From Collinsella sp. (lineage in GTDB: Bacteria > Actinomycetota > Coriobacteriia > Coriobacteriales > Coriobacteriaceae), in assembly GCA_022745215.1 (NCBI GenBank), contig JAIIWC010000011.1, positions 1-34,895 on the forward strand: a DNA stretch of 34,895 nt, given 5' to 3'. Shown here in pieces: positions 7,832 to 15,599 of the stretch. Made by a program: the position numbers and the translations under genes. The first letter of the stretch is position 1. Each line of letters begins with the position of its first letter. The notes below the pieces were generated by a model. The model saw nothing but the letters and a program-made list of their open reading frames with translations, had not been told where the DNA came from and did no database searches.

Positions 7832-9901
7832 ATGTCTTCCCAGTTGACGGTTATTATCGCCGGTATCGTGCTGGTTGTGGCCATCGTGGTCGCGCTGGTC
7901 ATCATGCGTCGCGGCGATTCCCGTTTTACCTACGATACGCAGCATGGAACGGCCCCGCGCGCCACCGAGGGCGAGGGCAATACCGCGGCGACCGCCTTTA
8001 AGGGCCGCTTTTCCATCCTCACCACGGGTGTGGGCGCGATGTTTGCGGCGCTCGCCGTCAAGCTGTGGGGCATGCAGATGGTCTCGTCGGACTATTACGA
8101 GAAGCAGGCCAATAGTAATCAGACTCGCACCGTTACCACTCCCGCTGTGCGCGGCCGCATCCTCGACCGCAATGGCGTGGCGCTTGTCCAGAACCGTCCC
8201 TCACTTGCTGTCGTGGCCTACCGCGACCTTGCCGAGGATGAGGTTCTGGTTCGACATCTTGCCAACGTGCTTGGAATGCCTTACGTGGCGGTCCTTCGCA
8301 ATATTCAGGACAATACAGAGGGCGCTCAGAGCCTGCATACCATCGCGACGGACGTCCGTCGCTCCACGGTTGCCTATATTCAGGAGCATGCCGGCGAGTT
8401 CCCGGGCGTCAAGATTGCCGAGCGTACCGAGCGCCAGTATCCATATGGCGAGACGGCATGCCATATCTTGGGCTATACCGGCACCATTACCTCCGAGCAG
8501 CTCGAGGCCCAGAATAAGAAAACCTCTGGCGATGATGATGCTTCTGCTGGCAAGATTACGTACCAGTCGGGCGATATCGTGGGCCAGGCGGGCGTTGAGG
8601 GCTACTACGAAAACCTGCTGCAGGGTATTCGTGGCGAGCAGACCGTCAAGGTCGATGCCTCGGGCAATGTGACCGGTCAGGCCGGCGCCGTGCCGGCGAA
8701 GGCCGGCTCCGACATTAAGCTCACGCTCGACCTTAAGATCCAACAGGCCTGCGAGACGGCACTGGCGAGCGCTATCGAGCTTGCCAAGACCACTGGCTAC
8801 AGCAATGCCGGCAACGGCGCTGTGGTGTGTCTCGATCCCAACAATGGCGAGATCCTGGGCATGGCGAGCGAGCCCAAGTTCGATCCGTCCGTCTTTATCG
8901 GCGGCGTCTCAAATGACGTGTGGACCGAGCTCAATGATGACAAGGGTTCGCACCCGCTGCTCAACCGCGCCATTAGCGGACAGTACATGTCGGCCTCGAC
9001 CATCAAGCCGCTCTCGGCACTGGCCGGTCTTGAGTATGGAACCTACACGTCGGGGCAGACGACCAACTGCACGGGCTATTGGACGGGTCTGGGCAAGTCG
9101 TGGGGCAAGTACTGCTGGCTGCATTCCGGCCACGGCACCATGACGCTGCAGTCGGGTATCGCCAACTCGTGCGACCCCGTCTTCTACGACATGGGCAAGG
9201 CGTTCTTTTATGACGAGAAACATTCCGAGGGCCTGCAGGAGGTCTTTCGTCGCTGGGGCCTAGGCAAGACCTGCGGTATCGATCTGCCGAGTGAGGGCGC
9301 GGGCCGTATTCCCGATGCCGAGTGGAAAGAGTCGTACTTCACCGACGCATCTGCCGAGGACCGCAAGTGGAATGCCGGCGATATGACCAACATTGCTATC
9401 GGCCAGGGCGACATCCTGGTGACGCCCCTGCAGATGGCGTGCGCCTATATGGGTCTTGCCAACGGCGGTAAACAGTACGTGCCTCACGTGTTTTTATCTG
9501 CCGTGTCGCGCGATGGCGACGGCGATGCCTATAAGTACAACGGCAAGGGCAAGAAGAAGCGCCTGGAGGCCAAGATCAACAGCGATTCGGATTTGGCTCT
9601 AGTTCGCAACGGCATGCACGACGTGATTTACACGGCATCGACGTCCCTGGCGGCGCACTTTGGCACCCTGACGCCGCAGGTTTACGGCAAGTCGGGCACG
9701 GGCGAGAAAAGCGGCGAGGACGAATACGCGTGGTTCTGCGCCTATGCACCGGCCGATGATCCCAAGTATGTCATCGCTACTGTTCTGGAGCAGGGCGGCG
9801 GCGGCTCAGATACCGCGATGCATGTCGTGCGCGACGTGCTCGGCGTGATTTATGACGAGCCCGATACCTCTTCGGCCTCGGGCGATTCTTCGGTTCGATA
9901 G
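7832..9901 (+). CDS. mrdA: Penicillin-binding protein 2 (elongation transpeptidase)
   Basis: Class B PBP that cross-links peptidoglycan during lateral growth, paired with the glycosyltransferase RodA. It has 689 residues. Two hydrophobic N-terminal segments are seen (residues 5-27 and about 65-85), more than the single anchor usual in PBP2; the second is followed directly by the dimerisation domain (VRGRILDRNG). Active-site motifs: SxxK is STIK at S389-K392, SxD is SCD at 446-448, and the third motif is KSGT from K620. ATG at 7832 follows GGGGAGG (7819-7825). It ends 9 bp before rodA. Order and motifs make the PBP2 assignment secure; whether the first hydrophobic stretch spans the membrane is uncertain. 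Confidence 0.95.
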   Translation: MSSQLTVIIAGIVLVVAIVVALVIMRRGDSRFTYDTQHGTAPRATEGEGNTAATAFKGRFSILTTGVGAMFAALAVKLWGMQMVSSDYYEKQANSNQTRTVTTPAVRGRILDRNGVALVQNRPSLAVVAYRDLAEDEVLVRHLANVLGMPYVAVLRNIQDNTEGAQSLHTIATDVRRSTVAYIQEHAGEFPGVKIAERTERQYPYGETACHILGYTGTITSEQLEAQNKKTSGDDDASAGKITYQSGDIVGQAGVEGYYENLLQGIRGEQTVKVDASGNVTGQAGAVPAKAGSDIKLTLDLKIQQACETALASAIELAKTTGYSNAGNGAVVCLDPNNGEILGMASEPKFDPSVFIGGVSNDVWTELNDDKGSHPLLNRAISGQYMSASTIKPLSALAGLEYGTYTSGQTTNCTGYWTGLGKSWGKYCWLHSGHGTMTLQSGIANSCDPVFYDMGKAFFYDEKHSEGLQEVFRRWGLGKTCGIDLPSEGAGRIPDAEWKESYFTDASAEDRKWNAGDMTNIAIGQGDILVTPLQMACAYMGLANGGKQYVPHVFLSAVSRDGDGDAYKYNGKGKKKRLEAKINSDSDLALVRNGMHDVIYTASTSLAAHFGTLTPQVYGKSGTGEKSGEDEYAWFCAYAPADDPKYVIATVLEQGGGGSDTAMHVVRDVLGVIYDEPDTSSASGDSSVR

Positions 9902-9910
9902 GAGGTTGCG

Positions 9911-11137
9911 ATGGATTTTTCTCCGGCGGATCTGTTCCGTTCAACCAAGACCGGCTCTCGCAGCAGCCTGGACCGCGTCAACAAGCAACTTTCGGCCTCG
10001 CGCGGCACGTTTCGCCAAAAGGTGCATATCGGTGTGCTCGTGGCTACTGTGGCGCTCGTTGCCTACGGTGCCATCATCATCTGGTCGGCTTCGCAGTTTA
10101 AGGCCGATGCCTCGTTCTCACGCCATCTGCTGGGAATTGGCATCGGAGCGGTGCTGGCGGTGCTGGTCTGGCGTACCGATCTGCGCGGTATTTCCAATTT
10201 CTCGACGGCGTTGCTCGTCATCGACCTGATCGTGATCCTCTCGCCCAAGATTCCGGGTCTGTCCTATACGGGCGGTCTGGGCATGACGGGCTGGATCAAG
10301 ATTCCCGGTATTGGCTTGACATTCCAGCCGGTTGAGCTTGCCAAGCTCATCACCATTTTCTTTATTGCCACGCTTGGCTCGCAGTATAACGGTCGCATCG
10401 ATACCGTTCGCGACTACGTCAAGCTCTGCGGCATGCTGTCCATTCCGTTTTTGGCCGTCGTTGCCATGGGCGACCTGGGCTCAGGCCTGGTCGTGCTGGT
10501 TTCTGGCGCTATCGTCATCTGTATGAGCGGTGCGCGCCGCGAATGGGTACTGTCGACCCTGGCCCTGCTTGTGGGCCTGGTGGCCCTCGTCCTGGCGCTC
10601 GATTCGGTCTTTGATTCGTTGCTCGGCCACGATGTGCTCATCAAGCAGTATCAGATGAACCGTCTGACGGTCTTTATCGACCCCGATAATGCCGATTCGG
10701 ACGATGCGTACAATCTGCAGCAGTCGTTGATCGCGGTCGGCTCGGGCGGTTTCTTTGGTAAGGGCCTGGGGCATGCGACGCAGTCGGCCGGCGGCTTCCT
10801 ACCCGAGTTCCATACCGACTTTGTCTTCGCCTTTTTGTCCGAGACCTTTGGCTTCTGCGGCTCCCTTTTGCTCCTGTGCCTCTACGTGCTGCTGATCTTT
10901 TCGACGATTCGCGTCGCCTTTAAGTGTGAGTCGCTGTTTTTGCGTCTTTCGTGTGTGGGCATCGTTGGCATGTGGGCGTTCCAGACCTTCGAAAACATCG
11001 GCATGTGCATCGGCATGATGCCGATTACCGGTATTCCGCTACCGTTTATTAGCTTCGGTTCGTCTTCGATGATGATTCAGCTGCTGACGGTGGGTATCGT
11101 ACAATCCATATGGCGGCATCGTTCGGGCGCCGCGTAA
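9911..11137 (+). CDS. rodA: SEDS peptidoglycan glycosyltransferase RodA
   Basis: Polytopic membrane enzyme that polymerises lipid II into glycan strands together with PBP2. The 408-residue sequence has about ten membrane helices. SEDS landmarks include FQPVELAKL (about residues 138-146), EFHTDFVFA in the extracellular loop, with the Asp expected to be essential, and the closing PLPFISFGSSSMM. The first ~35 residues are polar and basic and cytoplasmic. ATG at 9911 sits behind AGGAGG (9901-9906). RodA rather than FtsW is chosen because it directly follows PBP2 in an mre operon. Confidence 0.96.
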   Translation: MDFSPADLFRSTKTGSRSSLDRVNKQLSASRGTFRQKVHIGVLVATVALVAYGAIIIWSASQFKADASFSRHLLGIGIGAVLAVLVWRTDLRGISNFSTALLVIDLIVILSPKIPGLSYTGGLGMTGWIKIPGIGLTFQPVELAKLITIFFIATLGSQYNGRIDTVRDYVKLCGMLSIPFLAVVAMGDLGSGLVVLVSGAIVICMSGARREWVLSTLALLVGLVALVLALDSVFDSLLGHDVLIKQYQMNRLTVFIDPDNADSDDAYNLQQSLIAVGSGGFFGKGLGHATQSAGGFLPEFHTDFVFAFLSETFGFCGSLLLLCLYVLLIFSTIRVAFKCESLFLRLSCVGIVGMWAFQTFENIGMCIGMMPITGIPLPFISFGSSSMMIQLLTVGIVQSIWRHRSGAA

Positions 11138-11155
11138 CCGCTGGAGGGGTTTGCT

Positions 11156-12085
11156 ATGAAAATTCCCGTAGATAAGCTGACCCGCGCTTTTAAGATGGGC
11201 GCGTCCGTTAAGAAGGATTCCGATACGCCGGTGCGCGTCTCGGTCTATCTGGATTCGTCCGCCTCGCGCTTTCTGGCCGAGACGGTGCGTGACGCCTTTG
11301 TGCCGCAGACGACCTCGGGCATTGTGCGCGTCGGGCGTCTGGGGGAGGAGCGAATTGCTCCAAAGACCGATACCGATGTGGTGCTGGTGCTCTCGTGTGG
11401 TTCCGACCGCTTGGAGAGTGCCGTGCAGGAGCTCGTGATCGCCGGCGCGCCCGTGTGCGTGCTTGCCGAGTCTGCTGTGGAGGTGCCGTTTATCGAGGAG
11501 TCCACGCCCATGCTCGGCGTGGTAGCGGCAACCGATAAGACGTATCTGCTCGAGACGCTTGCCCGCTGGATTCTCGATCGCACCGACAAGGAAACGGCTT
11601 TTGCGGCGAACTTTGCCTTCATGCGCATCGCGGCCGCCAATCGTATCATCACCTCGTGCGCGCTCACCAATATGGCGACCGGTGCGCTGGTGTTTTTGCC
11701 GGGCGCCGATTATCCCGTTATGGCGCTGGCGCAGGTGGGCATGCTCTTTGAGCTCGCTGCCGTCTTTGGACGCGGTATTAAGCCCGAGCGCGGCTACGAG
11801 GTCGCGGGCGTGCTTGCCGGCGGTCTTGTGATCCGCGCGGTCACCCGCGCGCTCGTCAAGCAGACGCCGCATATTGGGTTTGCCGTCAAGGCGCTCACTG
11901 CTGCCGCGGGCACCTACGGCATGGGCCGTGCGCTTGTTTCGCTCTACGAGCGCGATGTCGACTACAGCCGTGCCAACGAGGCGGTCACTGCCACGTTCTC
12001 CCGCGTTCGCGATCTGGTAACCACGGTCGCGGGCGCTACCCGTCCTATGGCGTCCTACCAGGACGCATCAGATCTCGCTGCTTAG
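11156..12085 (+). CDS. DUF697 (YcjF-like) membrane-associated protein of unknown function
   Basis: The C-terminal half (about residues 145-270) matches the DUF697 pattern: FAFMRIAAANRIITSCALTN, then a FLPGADYPVMALAQVGM stretch, then Gly/Ala-rich helices that may insert in the membrane. DUF697 domains are often joined to a GTPase. Here the first ~140 residues look like an alpha/beta nucleotide-binding fold (VRVSVYLDSSAS, DVVLVLSCGSD, VCVLAESA) but have no GKS/T P-loop, so GTP binding is doubtful. ATG at 11156 follows GGAGGGG (11143-11149). It is 18 bp after rodA and 10 bp before the radical SAM gene, so it is part of the cell-shape transcript. A role at the envelope is inferred from position only. 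Confidence 0.78.
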   Translation: MKIPVDKLTRAFKMGASVKKDSDTPVRVSVYLDSSASRFLAETVRDAFVPQTTSGIVRVGRLGEERIAPKTDTDVVLVLSCGSDRLESAVQELVIAGAPVCVLAESAVEVPFIEESTPMLGVVAATDKTYLLETLARWILDRTDKETAFAANFAFMRIAAANRIITSCALTNMATGALVFLPGADYPVMALAQVGMLFELAAVFGRGIKPERGYEVAGVLAGGLVIRAVTRALVKQTPHIGFAVKALTAAAGTYGMGRALVSLYERDVDYSRANEAVTATFSRVRDLVTTVAGATRPMASYQDASDLAA

Positions 12086-12095
12086 GGGTTTTCCG

Positions 12096-13973
12096 TTGCG
12101 CGTTGCATACCAAGATTGTTTTCATTTAATTGAGCCGTTGCTCGCCAAGGTCGAGAAGCCGAGTCGCTATATCGATCACGAGTGGGGCACGCTTTCCAAG
12201 GCCGATGCCGATTACCGTTGCTGCCTGATCTACCCGGATGTGTACGAGGTTGGTCTGCCCAACCAGGGTATCGCCATCCTCTACAACATCCTTAACCAGG
12301 CCGAGGGCATCTCCTGCGAGCGTGGCTATGTGCCGTGGCCCGATATGGGTGACGCCATGCGCGAGGCGGGTATTCCGCTTCTGTCGCTCGAAGGTGCTGC
12401 CCCCGTCGCATCGTTTGATATCGTCGGTCTGCATGTGCCGCACGAGATGGCGGTGACTAACTTCCTCGAGGCACTCGACCTCGCTGGCATTCCGCTGTTA
12501 GCGGCCGATCGAGGCGAAGACGACCCCATCATCATCGCCGGCGGCCCCTCGGTGTACAACCCCGAGCCGTACGCGGCCTTCTTCGATGTCATCCTCATCG
12601 GCGAGGGCGAGGAGTCGCTGCTCGAGACCTGTCAGCTGCATCGCCGCCTGCGCGACGAAGGAGTCCCGCGCGCGCAGATTGTCGAGCAGCTTGCATCCAT
12701 TGCCGGCAACTACGTGCCGTCGCTCTATGAGGTTCGTCATGACGAGCCCTGCTCGCCGCATGGCTACACCGTGCCGCGTGAAGGCAAGGATGCGCCGACC
12801 GTGGTCTACAAGCGTGTCGTCGAGGATTTCGGCGCCACGAATCCGCTGTCGCAGTCGTGCGTGCCCTATGCGCAGCTGGTTCACGACCGCCTGTCTATCG
12901 AGATCCTGCGCGGCTGCGCCCGCGGCTGTCGTTTTTGCCAGGCTGGCATGACGTATCGCCCGGTGCGTGAGCGCTCGGCCGACCAGATCGTCTCGTCGGT
13001 GATTCAGGGTCTGGAAAAGACTGGCTATGACGAGGTGTCGCTGACCTCGCTCTCCACGACCGACCACTCCTGCATTCGCGACGTGCTCGGCAGGCTCAAT
13101 CGTCGCCTGGAGGATACGGGTATTCGCGTGTCCATTCCCTCGCAGCGCCTGGATTCGTTTGGCGTGGATATGGCCGAGTCGGTTGCCGGCGAGAAGAAGG
13201 GCGGCCTGACGTTCGCGCCCGAGGCCGGCAGCCAGCGCATGCGCGACATCATTAACAAGAACGTGACCGAGGAGGACCTGGACCGTGCGGCCAAGGCGGC
13301 CTTCGAGGCCGGCTGGAACCGCATGAAGCTCTACTTCATGATGGGCCTTCCCGGCGAGCGCGATGAGGACATCGTGGCTATCGCCAACCTGGCCGATCAC
13401 GTGCTGGAGCTTGGCCGTTCCGTGGTGCCCAAGGCGCGCCGCGGGTCTATCTCGGTGTCTATCTCGGTTTCGGTCTTTATCCCCAAGGCTGCCACGCCGT
13501 TCCAGTGGTGCCCGCAGCTCGACTACGACGACGTCAAGCGTCGCCAGAAGCTGCTTATCACGAGCGTTCGCAACCGTGCCGTCCGCGTGCATTACCACGA
13601 TGCCGAGACCTCGCTCATCGAGGCCGCGCTCTCCCGTGCCGGTCGCGATATGACGCCGGTCATCATCGATGCCTGGCGTGCGGGCTCGCGCTTCGACGCC
13701 TGGGTGGAGCACTTCTCGCTCGACAACTGGAAGGAGGCCGCTGCCAAAAACGGAATCGACCTTAATGAGCTCGTGCACCTGCCCTACGAGTTGGACTGGC
13801 GCCTGCCGTGGGAGCACGTGAGCCCCGGCTGCACGCGCGGCTTCCTCGAGCGCGAGTACCGTCGCTCGCTCGAGGGCGTCACGACGCCCGACTGCACCCG
13901 CACGTCGTGCACCGGCTGCGGAATCTGCCCCACGCTCCATGCCAAGAACGTATTGATGGGTGATCGCACATGA
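12096..13973 (+). CDS. B12-binding-type radical SAM protein (TIGR03960 family)
   Basis: Radical SAM enzyme of unknown substrate. Residues 1 to about 240 form a cobalamin-binding-like Rossmann domain (DVYEVGLPNQGIAILYNILN; GGPSVYNPEPYAAFFD). The radical SAM cluster motif CxxxCxxC is at C274, C278 and C281 (GCARGCRFCQAG), followed by usual core signatures such as LTSLSTTDHS and FAPEAGSQRMRD. Near the C-terminus a further set, C600, C605, C608 and C611 (CX4CX2CX2C), could hold a second Fe-S cluster. TTG at 12096 follows AGGGGT (12084-12089). Its stop overlaps the DUF2344 start by 4 bases; in some bacteria the two are fused, so they likely act together. Confidence 0.9.
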   Translation: MRVAYQDCFHLIEPLLAKVEKPSRYIDHEWGTLSKADADYRCCLIYPDVYEVGLPNQGIAILYNILNQAEGISCERGYVPWPDMGDAMREAGIPLLSLEGAAPVASFDIVGLHVPHEMAVTNFLEALDLAGIPLLAADRGEDDPIIIAGGPSVYNPEPYAAFFDVILIGEGEESLLETCQLHRRLRDEGVPRAQIVEQLASIAGNYVPSLYEVRHDEPCSPHGYTVPREGKDAPTVVYKRVVEDFGATNPLSQSCVPYAQLVHDRLSIEILRGCARGCRFCQAGMTYRPVRERSADQIVSSVIQGLEKTGYDEVSLTSLSTTDHSCIRDVLGRLNRRLEDTGIRVSIPSQRLDSFGVDMAESVAGEKKGGLTFAPEAGSQRMRDIINKNVTEEDLDRAAKAAFEAGWNRMKLYFMMGLPGERDEDIVAIANLADHVLELGRSVVPKARRGSISVSISVSVFIPKAATPFQWCPQLDYDDVKRRQKLLITSVRNRAVRVHYHDAETSLIEAALSRAGRDMTPVIIDAWRAGSRFDAWVEHFSLDNWKEAAAKNGIDLNELVHLPYELDWRLPWEHVSPGCTRGFLEREYRRSLEGVTTPDCTRTSCTGCGICPTLHAKNVLMGDRT

Positions 13974-14782
13974 GTGAGCGCCTGACCGACAACCCCACGC
14001 TCTTTAGGCTGCGCGTTCGCTACGGCAAGCGCGATCGCCTTAAGTACCTGGGCCATCTGGAACTGATCCATACCATTGAGCGCATCGTGCGCCGTGCGGG
14101 CCTGCCCTATGCCGTCACGCAGGGCTTCTCTCCGCACATGCGCGTGGGCTTCTCTTCGGCGCTACCGGTGGGTACGTCGTCGACCTGCGAGTGGTATGAC
14201 CTGTTTATGACCGAGTTCGTGGCGCTCGACGAGGCGTTTGGGCGCCTGGCTGCGGCGTCTCCGGCCGATCTGGCACCCATCGAGGCGGCGTACATCGACG
14301 TGCGCACGCCGGCGTTGACGGCGCAGCTCACGCGCCTGTCGTATCGCATCGATTTGCACTTGGATCCCGAGGCGCCCGTAAGCGCCGACGAGGTGTGTCG
14401 TGCGATCGACACGTTGCGCGCGGACCATGGCATCGACTACGCGCGCGGCAAAAAGAGCAAGCGCTTGGATTTGGATCACACGCTCGTGGGCTATGAGCTC
14501 ACGGCGGGGGAGCGCCCGGACCATTTAGTGCTCATGCTCGACACCCATGCCGATAACGAGGGCTCCATGCGTCCGGAAATTTTGCTTTCTGCAGCTGATG
14601 TTTTGTTGCAGGGCTTGACCCCGGGCGTGGATGCACCTATTGTTTCCACCGGTATGCAAGACCTCGTGACCATCTGCTCCTACGATGTCGAGCGTCAGAA
14701 TCAAGCATGCGAGGACGACGAGGGCCGACTCGTCAGCCCCATACCTGTGCGAACTTGTGGATTTGCTCCACATACTCGTTGA
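13970..14782 (+). CDS. DUF2344 (TIGR03936) partner of the radical SAM protein
   Basis: A 270-residue protein of the family found beside, or fused to the C-terminus of, TIGR03960 radical SAM proteins. Recognisable parts are RVRYGKRDRLKYLGHLELIHTIER and GLPYAVTQGFSPHMRVGFSSALPVG near the N-terminus. The biochemical role is unknown; the pair may modify a nucleic acid or protein substrate, which is conjecture. The ATG at 13970 overlaps the upstream stop (ATGA), implying translational coupling. The stop codon (14780-14782) lies inside the -35 box of the rplU promoter, so this gene ends exactly where the ribosomal unit begins. Confidence 0.88.
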   Translation: MSERLTDNPTLFRLRVRYGKRDRLKYLGHLELIHTIERIVRRAGLPYAVTQGFSPHMRVGFSSALPVGTSSTCEWYDLFMTEFVALDEAFGRLAAASPADLAPIEAAYIDVRTPALTAQLTRLSYRIDLHLDPEAPVSADEVCRAIDTLRADHGIDYARGKKSKRLDLDHTLVGYELTAGERPDHLVLMLDTHADNEGSMRPEILLSAADVLLQGLTPGVDAPIVSTGMQDLVTICSYDVERQNQACEDDEGRLVSPIPVRTCGFAPHTR

Positions 14783-14807
14783 CGGGGGTATTTTCGCCTG
14801 CTACTAT
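14779..14807 (+). promoter_or_regulatory. Promoter of rplU-rpmA
   Basis: TTGACG (14779-14784) and TACTAT (14802-14807) with an ideal 17-bp spacer, followed by a leader of about 36 bases to the rplU ATG. It is one of the closest matches to a vegetative promoter in the window. The -35 box overlaps the stop codon of the preceding DUF2344 gene. Confidence 0.8.
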
Positions 14808-14849
14808 ATTCGGCTGTTGCACTAACTGATGCATGAAGGGCAAGTAAAC

Positions 14850-15224
14850 ATGTACGCAATCGTTAACACGGGCGGCAAGCAGTACAAGGTCGCCACCGAC
14901 GATGTCATCACCGTCGAGAAGATCGAGGGCAATGAGGGCGACAAGGTCACCCTGCCGGTCATCTTCCTCAACGATGGTAAGAAGATCGTCACCGATCCCG
15001 ACAAGCTGGCCAAGGCCAAGGTTACCGCTCAGATCGTTGAGCAGTTCAAGGGCGAGAAGCAGCTGGTCTTCAAGTTCCACAAGCGTAAGCGCTATCGTCG
15101 TCTGAAGGGTCACCGTCAGCAGCTCACCAAGCTGAAGATCGTGAAGGTCCAGGCTACGTCCCGCGCCAAGAAGGCTGTCAAGGCAGAGGCCGAGGCTGTT
15201 GCCGAGGCTCCCGTCGCCGAGTAG
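14850..15224 (+). CDS. rplU: 50S ribosomal protein L21
   Basis: Large-subunit protein that binds 23S rRNA. The core is typical: MYAIVNTGGKQYKV at the start and FKFHKRKRYRRLKGHRQ in the rRNA-binding part. The protein has 124 residues, about 20 longer than E. coli L21, because of an Ala/Glu/Lys tail ending VAEAPVAE. ATG at 14850 is chosen over the in-frame ATG at 14829 because GAAGGG (14835-14840) precedes it and the family begins with MYA. rpmA follows after 33 bp. Confidence 0.97.
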   Translation: MYAIVNTGGKQYKVATDDVITVEKIEGNEGDKVTLPVIFLNDGKKIVTDPDKLAKAKVTAQIVEQFKGEKQLVFKFHKRKRYRRLKGHRQQLTKLKIVKVQATSRAKKAVKAEAEAVAEAPVAE

Positions 15225-15257
15225 ATTACACTCGTAACGAAAGAGTAGGTATACACA

Positions 15258-15515
15258 ATGGCACACAAAAAAGGACTCGGTTCCTCCCGTAATGGCCGTG
15301 ACTCCCGCGGTCAGCGCCTTGGCACGAAGCGCTATGCCGGCCAGACGGTAACCACGGGCACGATTCTCGTCCGTCAGCACGGCACTCACATCCACCCGGG
15401 TGAGAACGTTGGCCGTGGCAAGGACGACACGCTGTTCGCGCTGGTCGACGGTACCGTTGAGTTCCACAAGGGTATCAAGCACAGGGTCAGCGTACGCCCG
15501 CTCGCGAACGCGTAA
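15258..15515 (+). CDS. rpmA: 50S ribosomal protein L27
   Basis: 85-residue L27, whose N-terminus reaches the peptidyl-transferase centre. It begins directly with MAHKKGLGSSRNGRDS. It therefore lacks the cleavable N-terminal extension of Firmicutes L27, and no gene for the Prp (YsxB) protease sits between rplU and rpmA, which is consistent. It ends 25 bp before a terminator that separates it from obgE. Confidence 0.97.
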   Translation: MAHKKGLGSSRNGRDSRGQRLGTKRYAGQTVTTGTILVRQHGTHIHPGENVGRGKDDTLFALVDGTVEFHKGIKHRVSVRPLANA

Positions 15516-15540
15516 TTCACCCTTCATAGAGCACATATGT

Positions 15541-15583
15541 GGGAGGCACTTGAGTTTTAGGATTCAAGGGTCTCCCTCTTTTT
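15541..15583 (+). terminator. Intrinsic terminator or attenuator between rpmA and obgE
   Basis: A stem of 13 positions (15541-15553 with 15564-15576; one mismatch and one G-T wobble) closes a 10-base loop and is followed by TCTTTTT. The obgE ribosome binding site (15586-15591) starts three bases later. The structure therefore ends most rplU-rpmA transcripts, and obgE expression must come from readthrough or an unseen promoter. Confidence 0.72.
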
Positions 15584-15599
15584 GTAGGAGGCGATTCTG

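Noticed and set aside
15225..15257. A ysxB/prp protease gene between rplU and rpmA.
   Set aside because: Only 33 bp separate the genes, and L27 lacks the cleavable N-terminal extension that Prp removes.
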